DNA of 64,000 bases from an uncultured Veillonellaceae bacterium (GCA_927353735.1 CAKMIA010000006.1:1-64000), one strand, 5' to 3'; shown: positions 47,317 through 56,682, counted from the stretch's first letter. Notes: a model not told the origin generated them from the letters alone. Program-made: numbers and translations.

Positions 47317-49659
47317 TTATTCCTTCTTCTCTTCCGTTTTCTTCGTGCGGGTGCGCCGCTTCGGCTGGCTCGGGCATTCCGGATTGGAGCAGACGATATG
47401 CTCCGTCTTATCCCGGCCGACCTTTTTTACCATGATATGGCCGCAGGTCGGGCAGAACTGGTCCACCGGCTCATTCCACAGCGCCATATCGCATTTCGGG
47501 TATTCGCTGCATCCGTAGAAATAGCGGCCCCGGCGGGAGCGGCGGCGGATGAGGTGTCCCTTCTTGCATTTCGGACAGACGATGCCCGTATCCACCACGA
47601 TGGATTTCGTGGCCTTGCATTCCGGGCACGCCAGATACCGGCCGAAGGGGCCCGTGCGGTAGACCATCTTCGCGCCGCACTTGTCGCACACCACGTCCGA
47701 TTCCTCATCGGGCTGCTGGTCCTGCCGGTAGGGCTTGATATTGCTGCACTTCGGATAGTTCGGGCACGCCAGATATTTGCCGTACCGGCCGATCTTAACG
47801 ATCATGTGGGCGCCGCATTTCTCGCAGATGACGTCGGACACTTCCTGATTTTTCTCCCGGTCCTCGGCGGCCTGTGCGTCGGCCTCCTTCAGCTCGCTGC
47901 TGAACAGCCGGTAGAATTCGTCCATGACGTGGGCATAGCTGGTCTTGCCGGCGGCGATCTTATCCAGCTCGGTCTCCATGTCGGCAGTGAAGTCCACATT
48001 GATGATGCCGCCGAAGTATTTTTTCAGCAGATCCACGATGGTAAAGCCCAAATCGGTGGGCACGAACTGCTTGTTTTCCTTCTCCACGTATTTTCTCCGC
48101 TGGATGGTGTCGAGGATCGGCGCATAGGTGGACGGACGGCCGATGCCCTTTTCCTCCAGCGTCTTGATGAGGCTCGCTTCGGTGTAGCGCGGCGGCGGCG
48201 CGGTGAAATGCTGCTCGCCCTCGGCGGACACATTTTTCACGGTGTCCCCCTTGTGCAGGGCCGGCAGGGTATTTTCCTTTTCGTTTTCCTTTGCCTTTTC
48301 CCGGGCGGTCTGAAGCACGGTGAAGCCATCAAAGAGGACGTGCATCCCCGTGGCGCGGAGCGTGCAGTCCCCGCACTGGAGCACGGCCGCTGTATTTTCC
48401 GTCACCTGCGGCGCCATCTGGCTGGCGAGGAAGCGGTTCCAGATGAGCGTGTAGAGCTTCATCTGGTCCCGGGAGAGGGAACCCTCCAGCGCTTCCGGCG
48501 GGAACCGGAGCGACGTGGGGCGGATGGCCTCGTGGGCGTCCTGCGCCTCCTTGGACTTGGCGTACACATTCGGTTTGGCGGGAACGAAATCCGGTCCGTA
48601 ATGCTCAGCGATGTATTCCAGGGCGGGCTTCACCATTTCATCGGAAATGCGGACGGAATCGGTACGCATGTAGGTGATGAGCCCCACATGGCCGTGGCCG
48701 GCGATCTCCACGCCTTCATAGAGCGTCTGCGCCACCATCATGGTCTTCTTGGAAGCAAAGGACAGCTTATTGACCGCCTCCTGCTGCATGGTGGACGTCG
48801 TAAAGGGCGGCTTCGGCCGTCTCTGCTTCTTCTGCTTCGTCACGGAAGCGATGAGGGCGTCCTGCTTCTGGAGCATGGCCAGCACTGCATCAGCCTCTTC
48901 CTTATTGTGGAGCTTCGCCTCCTGTCCGTTCACATGGGTGAGGCGCGCCTTGAAGGTGTGATTGTCCGCGGTCCTGTACTTGCCCTCTATGGTCCAGTAT
49001 TCCTCCGGATGGAAGGCTTTGATCTCCTCTTCCCGTTCGCAGATGAGGCGCACCGCCACGGACTGCACGCGTCCTGCGGAGAGGCCGCGGTAGACCTGCT
49101 TCCACAGCCAGGGGGAGAGCTTGTACCCCACGAGGCGGTCCAGCACGCGCCGGGCCTGCTGGGCGTCCACGCGGTTCTCGTCGATCGGGCCGGGATGGGC
49201 CACCGCTTCCCGGATGGCCGGGGGCGTGATCTCATGGAAGGCAATGCGCACATTGTCCGCCGGATTCACGTCCAGCAGCCTGGACAGGTGCCACGAAATG
49301 GCTTCCCCTTCGCGGTCGGGGTCCGTTGCGAGAAGGACATCGCGGGACTGGTTGGCTTCCTTCTGCAGTTCCTTGATGACCGTTTCCCGGCCGTCTGCAT
49401 TGACGTACTGCGGAGCAAAGCCGTGGTCGATATCCACGCCGAGGGTGCGCTTCGGCAGGTCCCGCAGATGGCCCATGGAGGCCATCACCTTGTAGTCCGG
49501 TCCGAGGATGCGCTCGATGGTGCGCGCCTTTGCCGGCGATTCCACCACGACGAGGCGCTTGCCCTTCGGATTCGGCTTGCGCCGGAATGCCGGTTCTGCC
49601 GGCGGCAGGGATGTTTTGCGTTTTTTGTCACCGATGGTGATCGTTCTCTTGATTGACAT
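47317..49659 (-). CDS. topA: DNA topoisomerase I
   Basis: This type IA topoisomerase relaxes negative supercoils. The 780-residue protein has the TOPRIM domain (RLVVVESPAKARTIERILG, TDPDREGEAISWHL), the catalytic tyrosine in GLITYMRTDSVRIS, and a C-terminal array of three or four zinc-binding cysteine modules (CEKCGAHM...CPNYPKC, CDKCGAKM...CPECKA, CPKCKKGH...CSEYPKC, CPTCGHIM...CSNPEC) that bind single strands. There is an N-terminal extension of about 30 basic residues before the TOPRIM domain, and a Lys/Arg-rich tail. It follows dprA by 16 bp. Confidence 0.97.
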   Translation of the reverse strand: MSIKRTITIGDKKRKTSLPPAEPAFRRKPNPKGKRLVVVESPAKARTIERILGPDYKVMASMGHLRDLPKRTLGVDIDHGFAPQYVNADGRETVIKELQKEANQSRDVLLATDPDREGEAISWHLSRLLDVNPADNVRIAFHEITPPAIREAVAHPGPIDENRVDAQQARRVLDRLVGYKLSPWLWKQVYRGLSAGRVQSVAVRLICEREEEIKAFHPEEYWTIEGKYRTADNHTFKARLTHVNGQEAKLHNKEEADAVLAMLQKQDALIASVTKQKKQRRPKPPFTTSTMQQEAVNKLSFASKKTMMVAQTLYEGVEIAGHGHVGLITYMRTDSVRISDEMVKPALEYIAEHYGPDFVPAKPNVYAKSKEAQDAHEAIRPTSLRFPPEALEGSLSRDQMKLYTLIWNRFLASQMAPQVTENTAAVLQCGDCTLRATGMHVLFDGFTVLQTAREKAKENEKENTLPALHKGDTVKNVSAEGEQHFTAPPPRYTEASLIKTLEEKGIGRPSTYAPILDTIQRRKYVEKENKQFVPTDLGFTIVDLLKKYFGGIINVDFTADMETELDKIAAGKTSYAHVMDEFYRLFSSELKEADAQAAEDREKNQEVSDVICEKCGAHMIVKIGRYGKYLACPNYPKCSNIKPYRQDQQPDEESDVVCDKCGAKMVYRTGPFGRYLACPECKATKSIVVDTGIVCPKCKKGHLIRRRSRRGRYFYGCSEYPKCDMALWNEPVDQFCPTCGHIMVKKVGRDKTEHIVCSNPECPSQPKRRTRTKKTEEKKE

Positions 49660-49675
49660 AGTTCCTCCATCTCTG

Positions 49676-50770
49676 TCAGACGGTCTCTCCCGTTCTGCCG
49701 GCGGCGTAGCGCCCCGGCCCTTCCTCCGTGATGTATCCCTTCATGGTGAGCGAGAGCAGAATCATGGTCAGTTTCGTCATGGAGAGGCCGCTCTGCGCGA
49801 GCAGGGACTCGGCGGATACGGTCTCTCCCATACAGCAGAAACGATACACCATTTCTTCTTCCAGTGTCAACTGCCGCGCCGGAGATTTCTCCTCCTCCGC
49901 CGGGGTGCCCCAGCCGTATTCGGAGAGGATGTCCTCCGCGCCGGTGCAGCAGATGGCCCCGTTCCGGATGAGCTTATGGGTGCCGCGACTCATGGGCGAC
50001 CAGATGCTCCCCGGCACGGCGAAGACGTCCCGCCCTTCCTCGAGGGCAAAATCCGCCGTGATGAGAGAGCCGCTCCGCTCGGCGGCCTCCGTCACGACGA
50101 CCGCGCGGCACATGCCGGCGATGATGCGGTTCCGCGCGGGAAACTGCCGGCCCAGCGGCGGCGTCCCCAGCGGATATTCCGAGAGAACGGCCCCGCCGGC
50201 CTCACAGATCCTCCGGAAAAGATTCCGGTTCTCCGGCGGATAGGTCACGTCCAGCCCGCAGGCGAGCACCGCCGCGGTGGGCGCGCCGCCGGAGAGACAC
50301 CCCGTATGGGAGGCGGTATCCACGCCGCGGGCGCCGCCGGAAATGACGGTCACGCCCTCCTTTGCCAGCGCCTCCGCCAGATGAGACGCCGCATTGACGC
50401 CGTAGGCGGTGGCCTTCCGGGCGCCCACGATGGCCACGGTACGGGTCCACACCGGCGCCTCGCCCCGGTAGAACAGCACCGCCGGCGGATTGGCGGTCTC
50501 CTTCAGCAGCGGCGGATAGGTCTCATCCCGCCATGTCGCCACATGGATATCCCGCTTCCGCAGCTCCGCCTCCACGTCCGCCGGGTCGGTCTTTCTCCGG
50601 TAGTCCAGAAATTCTCCCGCCAGCCGCTCCGGCAGAAGGTGCGCCGCCGAGAGCTCCTTCGCCGTGCATTTCCACAGCCGCTCCGCCGTGCCGAAATGCT
50701 CCACCAGCGCCCGGATGCGCCGCGCTCCCAGCCGGGGCAGGCCCGGCAATGCCGCTGCATACCTGTCCAT
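49676..50770 (-). CDS. dprA: DNA processing protein DprA
   Basis: DprA protects incoming single-stranded DNA and loads RecA during natural transformation. The 364-residue protein has an N-terminal helix-hairpin-helix-like region (LPGLPRLGARRIRALVEHFG), the Rossmann-like core with VAIVGARKATAYG, VISGGARGVDTASHTG, and SEYPLGTPPLGRQFPARNRIIAG, and a C-terminal winged-helix DprA domain. It heads the dprA-topA-trmFO run. No other competence gene except yifB is in the window. Confidence 0.94.
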   Translation of the reverse strand: MDRYAAALPGLPRLGARRIRALVEHFGTAERLWKCTAKELSAAHLLPERLAGEFLDYRRKTDPADVEAELRKRDIHVATWRDETYPPLLKETANPPAVLFYRGEAPVWTRTVAIVGARKATAYGVNAASHLAEALAKEGVTVISGGARGVDTASHTGCLSGGAPTAAVLACGLDVTYPPENRNLFRRICEAGGAVLSEYPLGTPPLGRQFPARNRIIAGMCRAVVVTEAAERSGSLITADFALEEGRDVFAVPGSIWSPMSRGTHKLIRNGAICCTGAEDILSEYGWGTPAEEEKSPARQLTLEEEMVYRFCCMGETVSAESLLAQSGLSMTKLTMILLSLTMKGYITEEGPGRYAAGRTGETV

Positions 50771-50845
50771 ACCGCTTCCCCCTTTCTATTTCTTTATCCT
50801 TATTATAAGCGCCGGCACCCATGGCCGCATCTGAAAAGGACATAA

Positions 50846-50873
50846 TAAAAAAGCGCCGCTCTCTGCGGCGCTC
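50846..50873 (-). terminator. terminator of the esterase gene
   Basis: AGCGCCGC and GCGGCGCT pair perfectly around AGAGA on the minus strand, with a T run beyond. Confidence 0.9.
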
Positions 50874-50888
50874 TCTTTCTGATACCGG

Positions 50889-51926
50889 TCACGGATGCAG
50901 CGCTTTTTTCAGCACCTGCACATACTCGTCCTCCACCTGCCGGCTGTATTCCGTTCCCCGTGCGACGGCCTCAAAGGCATGGAAGGCCCGGGGATAGATG
51001 TGAAATTCCACAGGGACCCCCGCCTGCGCCAGCCGGGCCATGTACCGGATCACCTCGTCCCGGAACGGCTCCAGCGTCCCGATGCAGGAATACGCCGGCG
51101 GCAGGCCGGACAGATCCTCCTCGCGGGCCGGCGCCATGTAAGGCGTCACCGCATCGGTCCCGGCGATGTCCCCGATATAGGCATGCCAGCCGTAGCGGTT
51201 GGCATCGCGGTTCCATACCCGGGGATCGGTCTCCTCCCGGCTGGACGGCGTCTCCATCCGGTCGTCCAGCATGGGATAGAGCGGCATCTGAAAGGCCGGC
51301 ATAAATTCGCCCCGGTCCCGGGCCAGCAGCGTCACTGCGGCGCAGAGATTGCCGCCCGCCGAGGCCCCGGCCACCGCTACGCGCTCCGTATCGACGCCCA
51401 ATTCCTCCCCGTGCTGAAATACCCAGCGAAGCCCCGCATAGCAGTCCTCCAGCGGTGCCGGATAGGGATGCTCCGGCGCGAGCCGGTAATCCACCGCCAC
51501 CACGACGGCCCTCACCTCCCGGGCAAACCGGAGGCTCTGGGCTTCATTCTGCTCCGGCACGCCGAAAAGGAAGCCGCCGCCGTGGATCCAGTAAATGCAG
51601 GGAAGCGGTCCTTCCGCCTCTTTCGGCGTATAGATCCGGAGGCGCAGCTCTCCGGTCCCGTCGCCGTTGGGAATATACCGGTCATGCACCTCCACCGCTT
51701 CATCTTTTGGCAGAGAGGGAGAGCCCACCAGCCCCGCAGCACGCTGCTTCAGGAAGTCCGGCCCGGTCCGCGCCAGATCCATGGCGTAGCTCTGCTCAAA
51801 GGCCGGCACCAGCTCCGGGTCCAGTCTGGAAGCAAAATCGCCCGCTGCCCAGCCGGCAGCAGGCATGCCGAGCAGCAGGCCCGCCATCAGGCCGCTGATC
51901 ACTCTCTTTTTCATTCTGAATCGCAT
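50889..51926 (-). CDS. secreted alpha/beta-hydrolase (hormone-sensitive-lipase type esterase)
   Basis: This 345-residue esterase has a signal peptide (residues 1-29, basic MRFRMKKR, core, AAGWAAG cleavage region), so it acts in the periplasm or outside. The oxyanion motif HGGGFLFG, nucleophile GASAGG, and the catalytic Asp (EPFRDEV) and His (RAFHAFE) are all present. HSL-family enzymes split short acyl esters. CAGGAGGAACTGCC precedes the ATG; an earlier TTG-like frame extension was discounted. It is inserted, with the MFS gene, between the dprA and yraN/yifB genes. Confidence 0.9.
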   Translation of the reverse strand: MRFRMKKRVISGLMAGLLLGMPAAGWAAGDFASRLDPELVPAFEQSYAMDLARTGPDFLKQRAAGLVGSPSLPKDEAVEVHDRYIPNGDGTGELRLRIYTPKEAEGPLPCIYWIHGGGFLFGVPEQNEAQSLRFAREVRAVVVAVDYRLAPEHPYPAPLEDCYAGLRWVFQHGEELGVDTERVAVAGASAGGNLCAAVTLLARDRGEFMPAFQMPLYPMLDDRMETPSSREETDPRVWNRDANRYGWHAYIGDIAGTDAVTPYMAPAREEDLSGLPPAYSCIGTLEPFRDEVIRYMARLAQAGVPVEFHIYPRAFHAFEAVARGTEYSRQVEDEYVQVLKKALHP

Positions 51927-52052
51927 GGCAGTTCCTCCTGTTTCCTTACACGTTTGCCTATCCGTTGGATTCATTATAAGGAAACAGACGCCGCCGCTTC
52001 CAATGCCTGTATTTCATCCATTTCCATACAGGAAATGAATATATTCCCGCTG

Positions 52053-53204
52053 TCAGCCCGCTTTTCCGACAGCCCGCCGCCGCTGATACAGCCCCGGCAG
52101 GAAGAAGAGAAGGCTCCCTGCGAGGAAGGCCAGACCGCCGAACACCACCGCGTCGATGCCCATGGCGTCAATGATCCAGCCGCATACCGCCGCAGCAATG
52201 CACGTCCCCAGATTGGCCGCCACCAGAAAGAGCGCGTTCGCAAAGTCGGGCACCTCCGGCGCGGCGGAGGCGATCCAGTACTGGTGGATATTCGCGGCGA
52301 TGCCTGCCAGAATGCCCCACAGCAGCAGAATGACCGCCATCATATAGGGCTGCGCGCCGTCCAGCGCCATCCATATATAGAGCGCGCCCAGCACGAAGGG
52401 AAACAGGAACACCGTCCGCGCCGCCCGCCGGGACAGGAGCCGGCCGGCGATGAGATTGCCCGCGATATTGGCCGAGCCGTACACGAAGAGCGCCGTGCTC
52501 ACCCAGGCCGGGGCATAGCCGGATACGCGGTCCAGATAATCCGCCAGATAGCTGAATACGCCGAAGATGCTCCCGTTGAGGCAGATCACCGCAAAGAAGG
52601 CCAGCCACAGCCCGCTGTCCCGGAGCACCCGGAGCTGCGCGCCGTAGGAGAGGACCTGCGACGGCGGCATAGACGGCACGAAACAGATCGTCGCCGCCAG
52701 CGCCGCCCCGTTCAGCGCGGCGAAGAACAGCATCGCCGTCGTGAGCGACGTGGCCTCCGCCACCCAGCTCACCACCGGCACGCCGAGCACCATGCCGGCC
52801 GATACGCCCACCATGACCTTCGCGGCAGCCTTCGGCGCGTCCTCCGGCCCGGCCTGCGACGCCGCGGCCGCAAAGGCCAGCGAGATATAGACCGGATGCA
52901 GAAAGGCCGGCGCGGTGCGCGCGATGAGAAGCACCGTGAAATCCGCTGCAAAGGCCGAGACGGCGTTGCACAGGGTGAATGCCGCCAGAACAGCGATCAT
53001 GACGGTCTTCCGGTTGTACCGGGAGAAAAGGAGCGGCAGCGTCGGACCGGCCACCGCAACGGCCAGCGCAAAAAGGCTGACCAGCAGACCCGCCTCGGAA
53101 ATAGCCACGCCGTACCGTTCCGCGATCAGCGGCAGGATGCCGATGACCCCCATCTCCGTATTGATGATGCTGAAGACCCCGATGGTGAGAATAAAAATGA
53201 GCAT
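52053..53204 (-). CDS. MFS transporter (sugar/drug efflux type)
   Basis: This 383-residue inner-membrane protein has about twelve hydrophobic helices. The start MLIFILTIGVFSIINTEMGVIGILPLIAERYGVAISEAGLLVSLFA is typical of the DHA1/AraJ-YdhP group of major-facilitator exporters. Substrates in this group include arabinose-like sugars, purine ribosides and drugs; none can be assigned here. AAAGGAATC lies before the ATG at 53204. It is divergent from yraN and may be co-transcribed with the esterase gene 126 bp downstream. Confidence 0.9.
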   Translation of the reverse strand: MLIFILTIGVFSIINTEMGVIGILPLIAERYGVAISEAGLLVSLFALAVAVAGPTLPLLFSRYNRKTVMIAVLAAFTLCNAVSAFAADFTVLLIARTAPAFLHPVYISLAFAAAASQAGPEDAPKAAAKVMVGVSAGMVLGVPVVSWVAEATSLTTAMLFFAALNGAALAATICFVPSMPPSQVLSYGAQLRVLRDSGLWLAFFAVICLNGSIFGVFSYLADYLDRVSGYAPAWVSTALFVYGSANIAGNLIAGRLLSRRAARTVFLFPFVLGALYIWMALDGAQPYMMAVILLLWGILAGIAANIHQYWIASAAPEVPDFANALFLVAANLGTCIAAAVCGWIIDAMGIDAVVFGGLAFLAGSLLFFLPGLYQRRRAVGKAG

Positions 53205-53250
53205 GATGATTCCTTTCTCCGGCAGACCTGTATGGGTTTCCAATGGCTGT

Positions 53251-53280
53251 ATTATAAAAATTTCCACAATCTGAAGCCAA
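53251..53280 (-). promoter_or_regulatory. promoter of the MFS gene
   Basis: TTGGCT (complement of 53275-53280) and TATAAT (complement of 53251-53256) are 18 bp apart. Confidence 0.55.
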
Positions 53281-53339
53281 TACTTATGCACAGCCCCTGC
53301 CAATGCCTCCCGGGCATGTGCCTGACGGAGCCCCGTCCC

Positions 53340-53368
53340 TTGCGAAACGCAGCTCATAAGACTATGAT
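53340..53368 (+). promoter_or_regulatory. promoter of yraN-tag-yifB
   Basis: TTGCGA (53340-53345) and TATGAT (53363-53368) are 17 bp apart, 62 bp upstream of the yraN ATG. Confidence 0.5.
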
Positions 53369-53429
53369 GAAATCAGATACCAAATACAGCGATTCTTTTC
53401 TTACGGAACCAGCGGAGAAAGGAGCGGCC

Positions 53430-53783
53430 ATGGAACGCACCGCTTTCGGACGGCAGGGGGAATCCCTCGCCCGCACCTATCTGGAGCAGAAGGGATTCAC
53501 CTTCATCGGAAAAAATTTCAAACGGCTCCACGGCGAGATCGACCTCATCATGAAGGACGGACCGGCGCTCGTCTTCGTGGAGGTCAAGACCCGCACCACG
53601 CTCCGCTGGGGCGTGCCTGCAGAAGCGGTGACGCCCGCCAAGCAACGCCATCTCCGGTGGTGTGCCGAAGTGTACTGCGCGGAGCATCATCTGACCGATA
53701 CGCCGCTCCGCTTCGACGTGGTGGAGATCCTCGCCCTGCCCGGCCGCCCCGTCCGGTTCCACCACATATCCAATGCATTCTGA
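53430..53783 (+). CDS. yraN: YraN / UPF0102 family nuclease-like protein
   Basis: The 117-residue protein has the UPF0102 pattern: GRQGESLARTYLEQKGF at the start, then NFKRLHGEIDLIMKDGPALVFVEVKTRT. The E-I-D...E-V-K residues match the PD-(D/E)XK nuclease core, so a role in DNA handling is inferred; direct function is not known. I chose the ATG at 53430 with AAAGGAGCGG upstream. It normally stands beside yifB and dprA; here it is 16 bp before tag. Confidence 0.9.
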   Translation: MERTAFGRQGESLARTYLEQKGFTFIGKNFKRLHGEIDLIMKDGPALVFVEVKTRTTLRWGVPAEAVTPAKQRHLRWCAEVYCAEHHLTDTPLRFDVVEILALPGRPVRFHHISNAF

Positions 53784-53799
53784 ATCAGGAGATGAACCG

Positions 53800-54366
53800 A
53801 TGTCTGACTGCAAGACCCTGTGCCGCTGCCCGTGGCCCCGCTACGATGCGCTCCTCATGGACTACCACGACCGCCGCTGGTGCCGCCCCGTCCATGACGA
53901 TGACGAGCTCTTTGCCCTGCTCGTGCTGGAGAGCTTTTCCGTCGGGCTGTCGTGGACGCTCATCCTTCACCGGGAAGCGCTCTTCCGCTCTGCCTGTGAC
54001 GGCCTCCGGCCCGCCCTCTGCGCCGCCTACGGCCCGGATAAGGAGGAGGCGCTGATGGCGCTCCCCGGCATGATCCACCACCGGGGAAAGATCCGGAGCA
54101 TCAGCGAAAATGCCCGGGCCTTCCTCGCCGTGCAGAAGGAGCACGGCAGCTTCGATCATTTCCTGTGGCAGCACGTGGGCGGACAGCCCGTCGATCACCG
54201 GCCGGAAACACTGGCCGACGTGCCTGCCCGCACAGCGCTTTCGGAGCAGCTCAGCCGCGAGCTGAAACATTACGGCTTCCGCTACATGGGGCCGGTCATC
54301 ACCTATTCCTACATGCAGGCCGCCGGCCTCATGAACGACCACCTGCTGTCCTGCGCTTTCCGCTGA
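53800..54366 (+). CDS. tag: DNA-3-methyladenine glycosylase I
   Basis: Tag removes 3-methyladenine from alkylated DNA in base-excision repair. The 188-residue protein has the zinc-ligand opening CRCPW, the YHDRRWCRPVHDDDELFALL block, catalytic-region ESFSVGLSW with the conserved Glu and Trp, GMIHHRGKI, and the C-terminal HYGFRYMGPVITYSYMQAAGLMNDH with the His and later Cys zinc ligands. TCAGGAGATG lies before the ATG. Its position between yraN and yifB is unusual. Confidence 0.94.
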   Translation: MSDCKTLCRCPWPRYDALLMDYHDRRWCRPVHDDDELFALLVLESFSVGLSWTLILHREALFRSACDGLRPALCAAYGPDKEEALMALPGMIHHRGKIRSISENARAFLAVQKEHGSFDHFLWQHVGGQPVDHRPETLADVPARTALSEQLSRELKHYGFRYMGPVITYSYMQAAGLMNDHLLSCAFR

Positions 54367-54404
54367 CCGGTTCCGTTTCCCGCATCGTCAAAGGGGGGAC
54401 AATC

Positions 54405-55919
54405 ATGTTTGCACAGTCATACGGCGCCGTCACATTCGGCCTGTCCGGCCATATCATCACCGTCGAGGTGGATATCAGCACCCATGTGCCGAGCTTCGAT
54501 ATCGTCGGCCTCCCTGCGGCGGCGGTGAAGGAATCCAAGGAGCGGGTGCGCTCCGCCATCAAAAATTCCGGCTACCGCTTCCCCGTCTACCGGATCACCG
54601 TGAATCTCGCCCCGGCTGACCTGCGGAAGGAAGGCTCCGGCCTCGACCTGCCCATCGCGGTAGGCATCCTCGCCGCCAGCGGCCAGCTCCCGGAGGAAGC
54701 CATACAGGGCTGCCTCTTCGTGGGCGAGCTGTCCCTCCGGGGCGAGCTCCGTCCCGTGCCGGGCATCCTCTCCATGGTGCTCGCCGGAAAGGAAGCGGGC
54801 TTCCGGAAATACATCATGGCCCCGGACGCCGCGCAGGAAGCGCTCCTTGCGGAGGGCACGGAGATCTACGACCCCCGCACGCTCGCAGAGCTTGTGGAGG
54901 GACTGCTGGGCCGGACGCCGCTGGTCCCCGCTGTCCGGAAGGAACCGGCCCCCGCGCCGGAGGAGACCAACGATCTGGCCGACGTGCAGGGCCAGCTCAT
55001 CGCCAAGCGCGCCCTCGAGATCGCCGCGGCGGGCGCCCACAATCTGCTCATGACCGGCCCGCCCGGCTCCGGCAAGACCATGCTGGCGCGGCGCATCACC
55101 ACCATCCTCCCGCCCATGACCGATGAGGAGGCCCTCGAGGTGACGAAAATCTACAGCGTGGCCGGCCTCTTCAAGACCGAGCGCATCCTCCGGGACCGTC
55201 CGTTCCGCAGTCCCCACCACACCATCTCCATGGCGGGCCTCATCGGCGGCGGTACCGTCCCGCGGCCCGGCGAGGTGACGCTCGCCCATCGGGGCGTGCT
55301 CTTTCTGGACGAGCTGCCGGAATTTCCCCGGTCCGTGCTGGAGGTGCTCCGTCAGCCGCTGGAGGACCGGGTGGTGCGCATCGCCCGGGCCAACGCGGCC
55401 TTCACCTATCCGGCGGACTTCATCCTCATCGCTGCCATGAATCCCTGCCCCTGCGGCTATCTCGGCGATCCCGACCATGAGTGCACCTGCACCGACGGGG
55501 AGATCCAGCGGTACCGCCGGAAGATCTCCGGCCCGCTCCTCGACCGCATCGACCTCCACGTATCGGTGAGCCGCCCCAAATACAGCGAGCTCACCGCCTC
55601 CGTCCGCGGCGAATCCTCCGCAGACGTGGCCGACCGCGTGGCCGGAGCGCGCCGGCTGCAGCAGGAGCGCCTCGCGCCGTGGCACATGCACACGAACAGC
55701 GAGATGAGCCGCCGCCAGATGCAGGAGACCTGCCCTCTCGACAGGGAAGGCAATTCGCTCCTCCGGCAGGTCTTTGAAACGCTGCACCTGTCCGCCCGGA
55801 GCTATGACCGCATCATCAAGGTGGCCCGCACCATTGCCGACCTTGCAGGAACGCCCGCCATTACAGCAGAACACATCGCCGAGGCGGTGAGCCTCCGCAA
55901 CATGATCTCCAGAAAATAA
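54405..55919 (+). CDS. yifB: YifB / ComM-like Mg-chelatase-family AAA+ ATPase
   Basis: The 504-residue protein has an N-terminal Lon-protease-like domain (residues 1-~190, GHIITVEVDISTHVPSFDIVGLP), then an AAA+ module with Walker A GPPGSGKTMLARR, Walker B VLFLDELPEF, and the zinc-like AAMNPCPCGYLGDPDHECTCT cysteines, and a C-terminal helical domain. In Haemophilus and Vibrio, ComM is a helicase that promotes branch migration during transformation; the same role is inferred here. AAAGGGGGGAC precedes the ATG. A strong terminator follows. Confidence 0.93.
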   Translation: MFAQSYGAVTFGLSGHIITVEVDISTHVPSFDIVGLPAAAVKESKERVRSAIKNSGYRFPVYRITVNLAPADLRKEGSGLDLPIAVGILAASGQLPEEAIQGCLFVGELSLRGELRPVPGILSMVLAGKEAGFRKYIMAPDAAQEALLAEGTEIYDPRTLAELVEGLLGRTPLVPAVRKEPAPAPEETNDLADVQGQLIAKRALEIAAAGAHNLLMTGPPGSGKTMLARRITTILPPMTDEEALEVTKIYSVAGLFKTERILRDRPFRSPHHTISMAGLIGGGTVPRPGEVTLAHRGVLFLDELPEFPRSVLEVLRQPLEDRVVRIARANAAFTYPADFILIAAMNPCPCGYLGDPDHECTCTDGEIQRYRRKISGPLLDRIDLHVSVSRPKYSELTASVRGESSADVADRVAGARRLQQERLAPWHMHTNSEMSRRQMQETCPLDREGNSLLRQVFETLHLSARSYDRIIKVARTIADLAGTPAITAEHIAEAVSLRNMISRK

Positions 55920-55953
55920 AAGCCCGCCGGGTCCCCGCCCGCGGGCTTTTTTT
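55917..55953 (+). terminator. terminator of yifB
   Basis: AAAAGCCCGC and GCGGGCTTTT pair perfectly around a 13-nt loop, with seven T's. Confidence 0.92.
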
Positions 55954-55973
55954 CTGTCTTTCAAAAAATGTCA

Positions 55974-56005
55974 TCAAAAAACGCAGGACGGATATCCTGC
56001 GTTTT
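55974..56005 (-). terminator. terminator of the flavoprotein gene
   Basis: ACGCAGGA and TCCTGCGT pair perfectly around TATCCG on the minus strand, followed by T's. Confidence 0.88.
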
Positions 56006-56009
56006 CTTT

Positions 56010-56630
56010 TCAGCGAATGAAATTCGTCATCTTAAACGGTTCCCGCTCGGGGAACGGAACGCCGGCCTTCCGGCCTGCCTCGATGCATTTCAGGAGCCAG
56101 GCCATGTTATTCCCCAGCGTGCGCATCGTCTGGAGCCCCTCTTCATCCTTCCGCACATCGGCGGGCGTGAAGCCGTGCACCTGATTCCAGTACTGGGACG
56201 TCACGATGGGCATATTGTTCATGGAAAAGAATTTGTTGATCTGCTCGAAGGCCGCAGTCGCTCCGCCCCGGCGGCAGCTCACCACCGCCGCCGCGAGCTT
56301 TCCGTCAAACCGGCCCCCTGCGGCATAGAAGGCCCGGTCCAGAAAGGCGATCAGCTGGCCCGACGCGCCCGCATAATACACCGGCGAGCCCACGATGAGG
56401 CCGTCGATCTCCGGCAGCTTCTCCAGCAGCACATTCACCTGATCGTCCACGAAGCATTTCCCCGTCTGGCGGCAGCGGCCGCAGGCGATACAGCCCGCCA
56501 CCGGCGCGCCGCCCACATGCATGAACTCCGTCTCGATCCCGTTCTTCTCCAGCGCGCCCGCTGCTTCGGCCAGCGCTGTATAGGTGCAGCCCCGCGCATG
56601 AGGGCTGCCGTTGATCAGCATGACTTTCAT
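56010..56630 (-). CDS. NADPH-dependent FMN reductase / iron-sulfur flavoprotein-like
   Basis: The 206-residue flavodoxin-fold protein starts VMLINGSPHARGCTYTALAE, where NGSPH is the FMN-phosphate loop. The CIACGRCRQTGKC cysteines fit the compact iron-sulfur motif of the Isf family of anaerobes. GSPVYYAGASGQLIAFLDR and the C-terminal half complete the fold. It probably transfers electrons in the cytosol; partners are unknown. GGGAGGAGGAATACG precedes the ATG at 56630. Transcribed alone. Confidence 0.88.
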   Translation of the reverse strand: MKVMLINGSPHARGCTYTALAEAAGALEKNGIETEFMHVGGAPVAGCIACGRCRQTGKCFVDDQVNVLLEKLPEIDGLIVGSPVYYAGASGQLIAFLDRAFYAAGGRFDGKLAAAVVSCRRGGATAAFEQINKFFSMNNMPIVTSQYWNQVHGFTPADVRKDEEGLQTMRTLGNNMAWLLKCIEAGRKAGVPFPEREPFKMTNFIR

Positions 56631-56682
56631 CGTATTCCTCCTCCCGGCTCCGACCCTACACGAAGCCTTTTTTCCATTATAC

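Noticed and set aside
47179..49656. An 825-residue plus-strand frame opposite topA
   Set aside because: Same reason: topA carries all catalytic motifs, and the antisense product has none.
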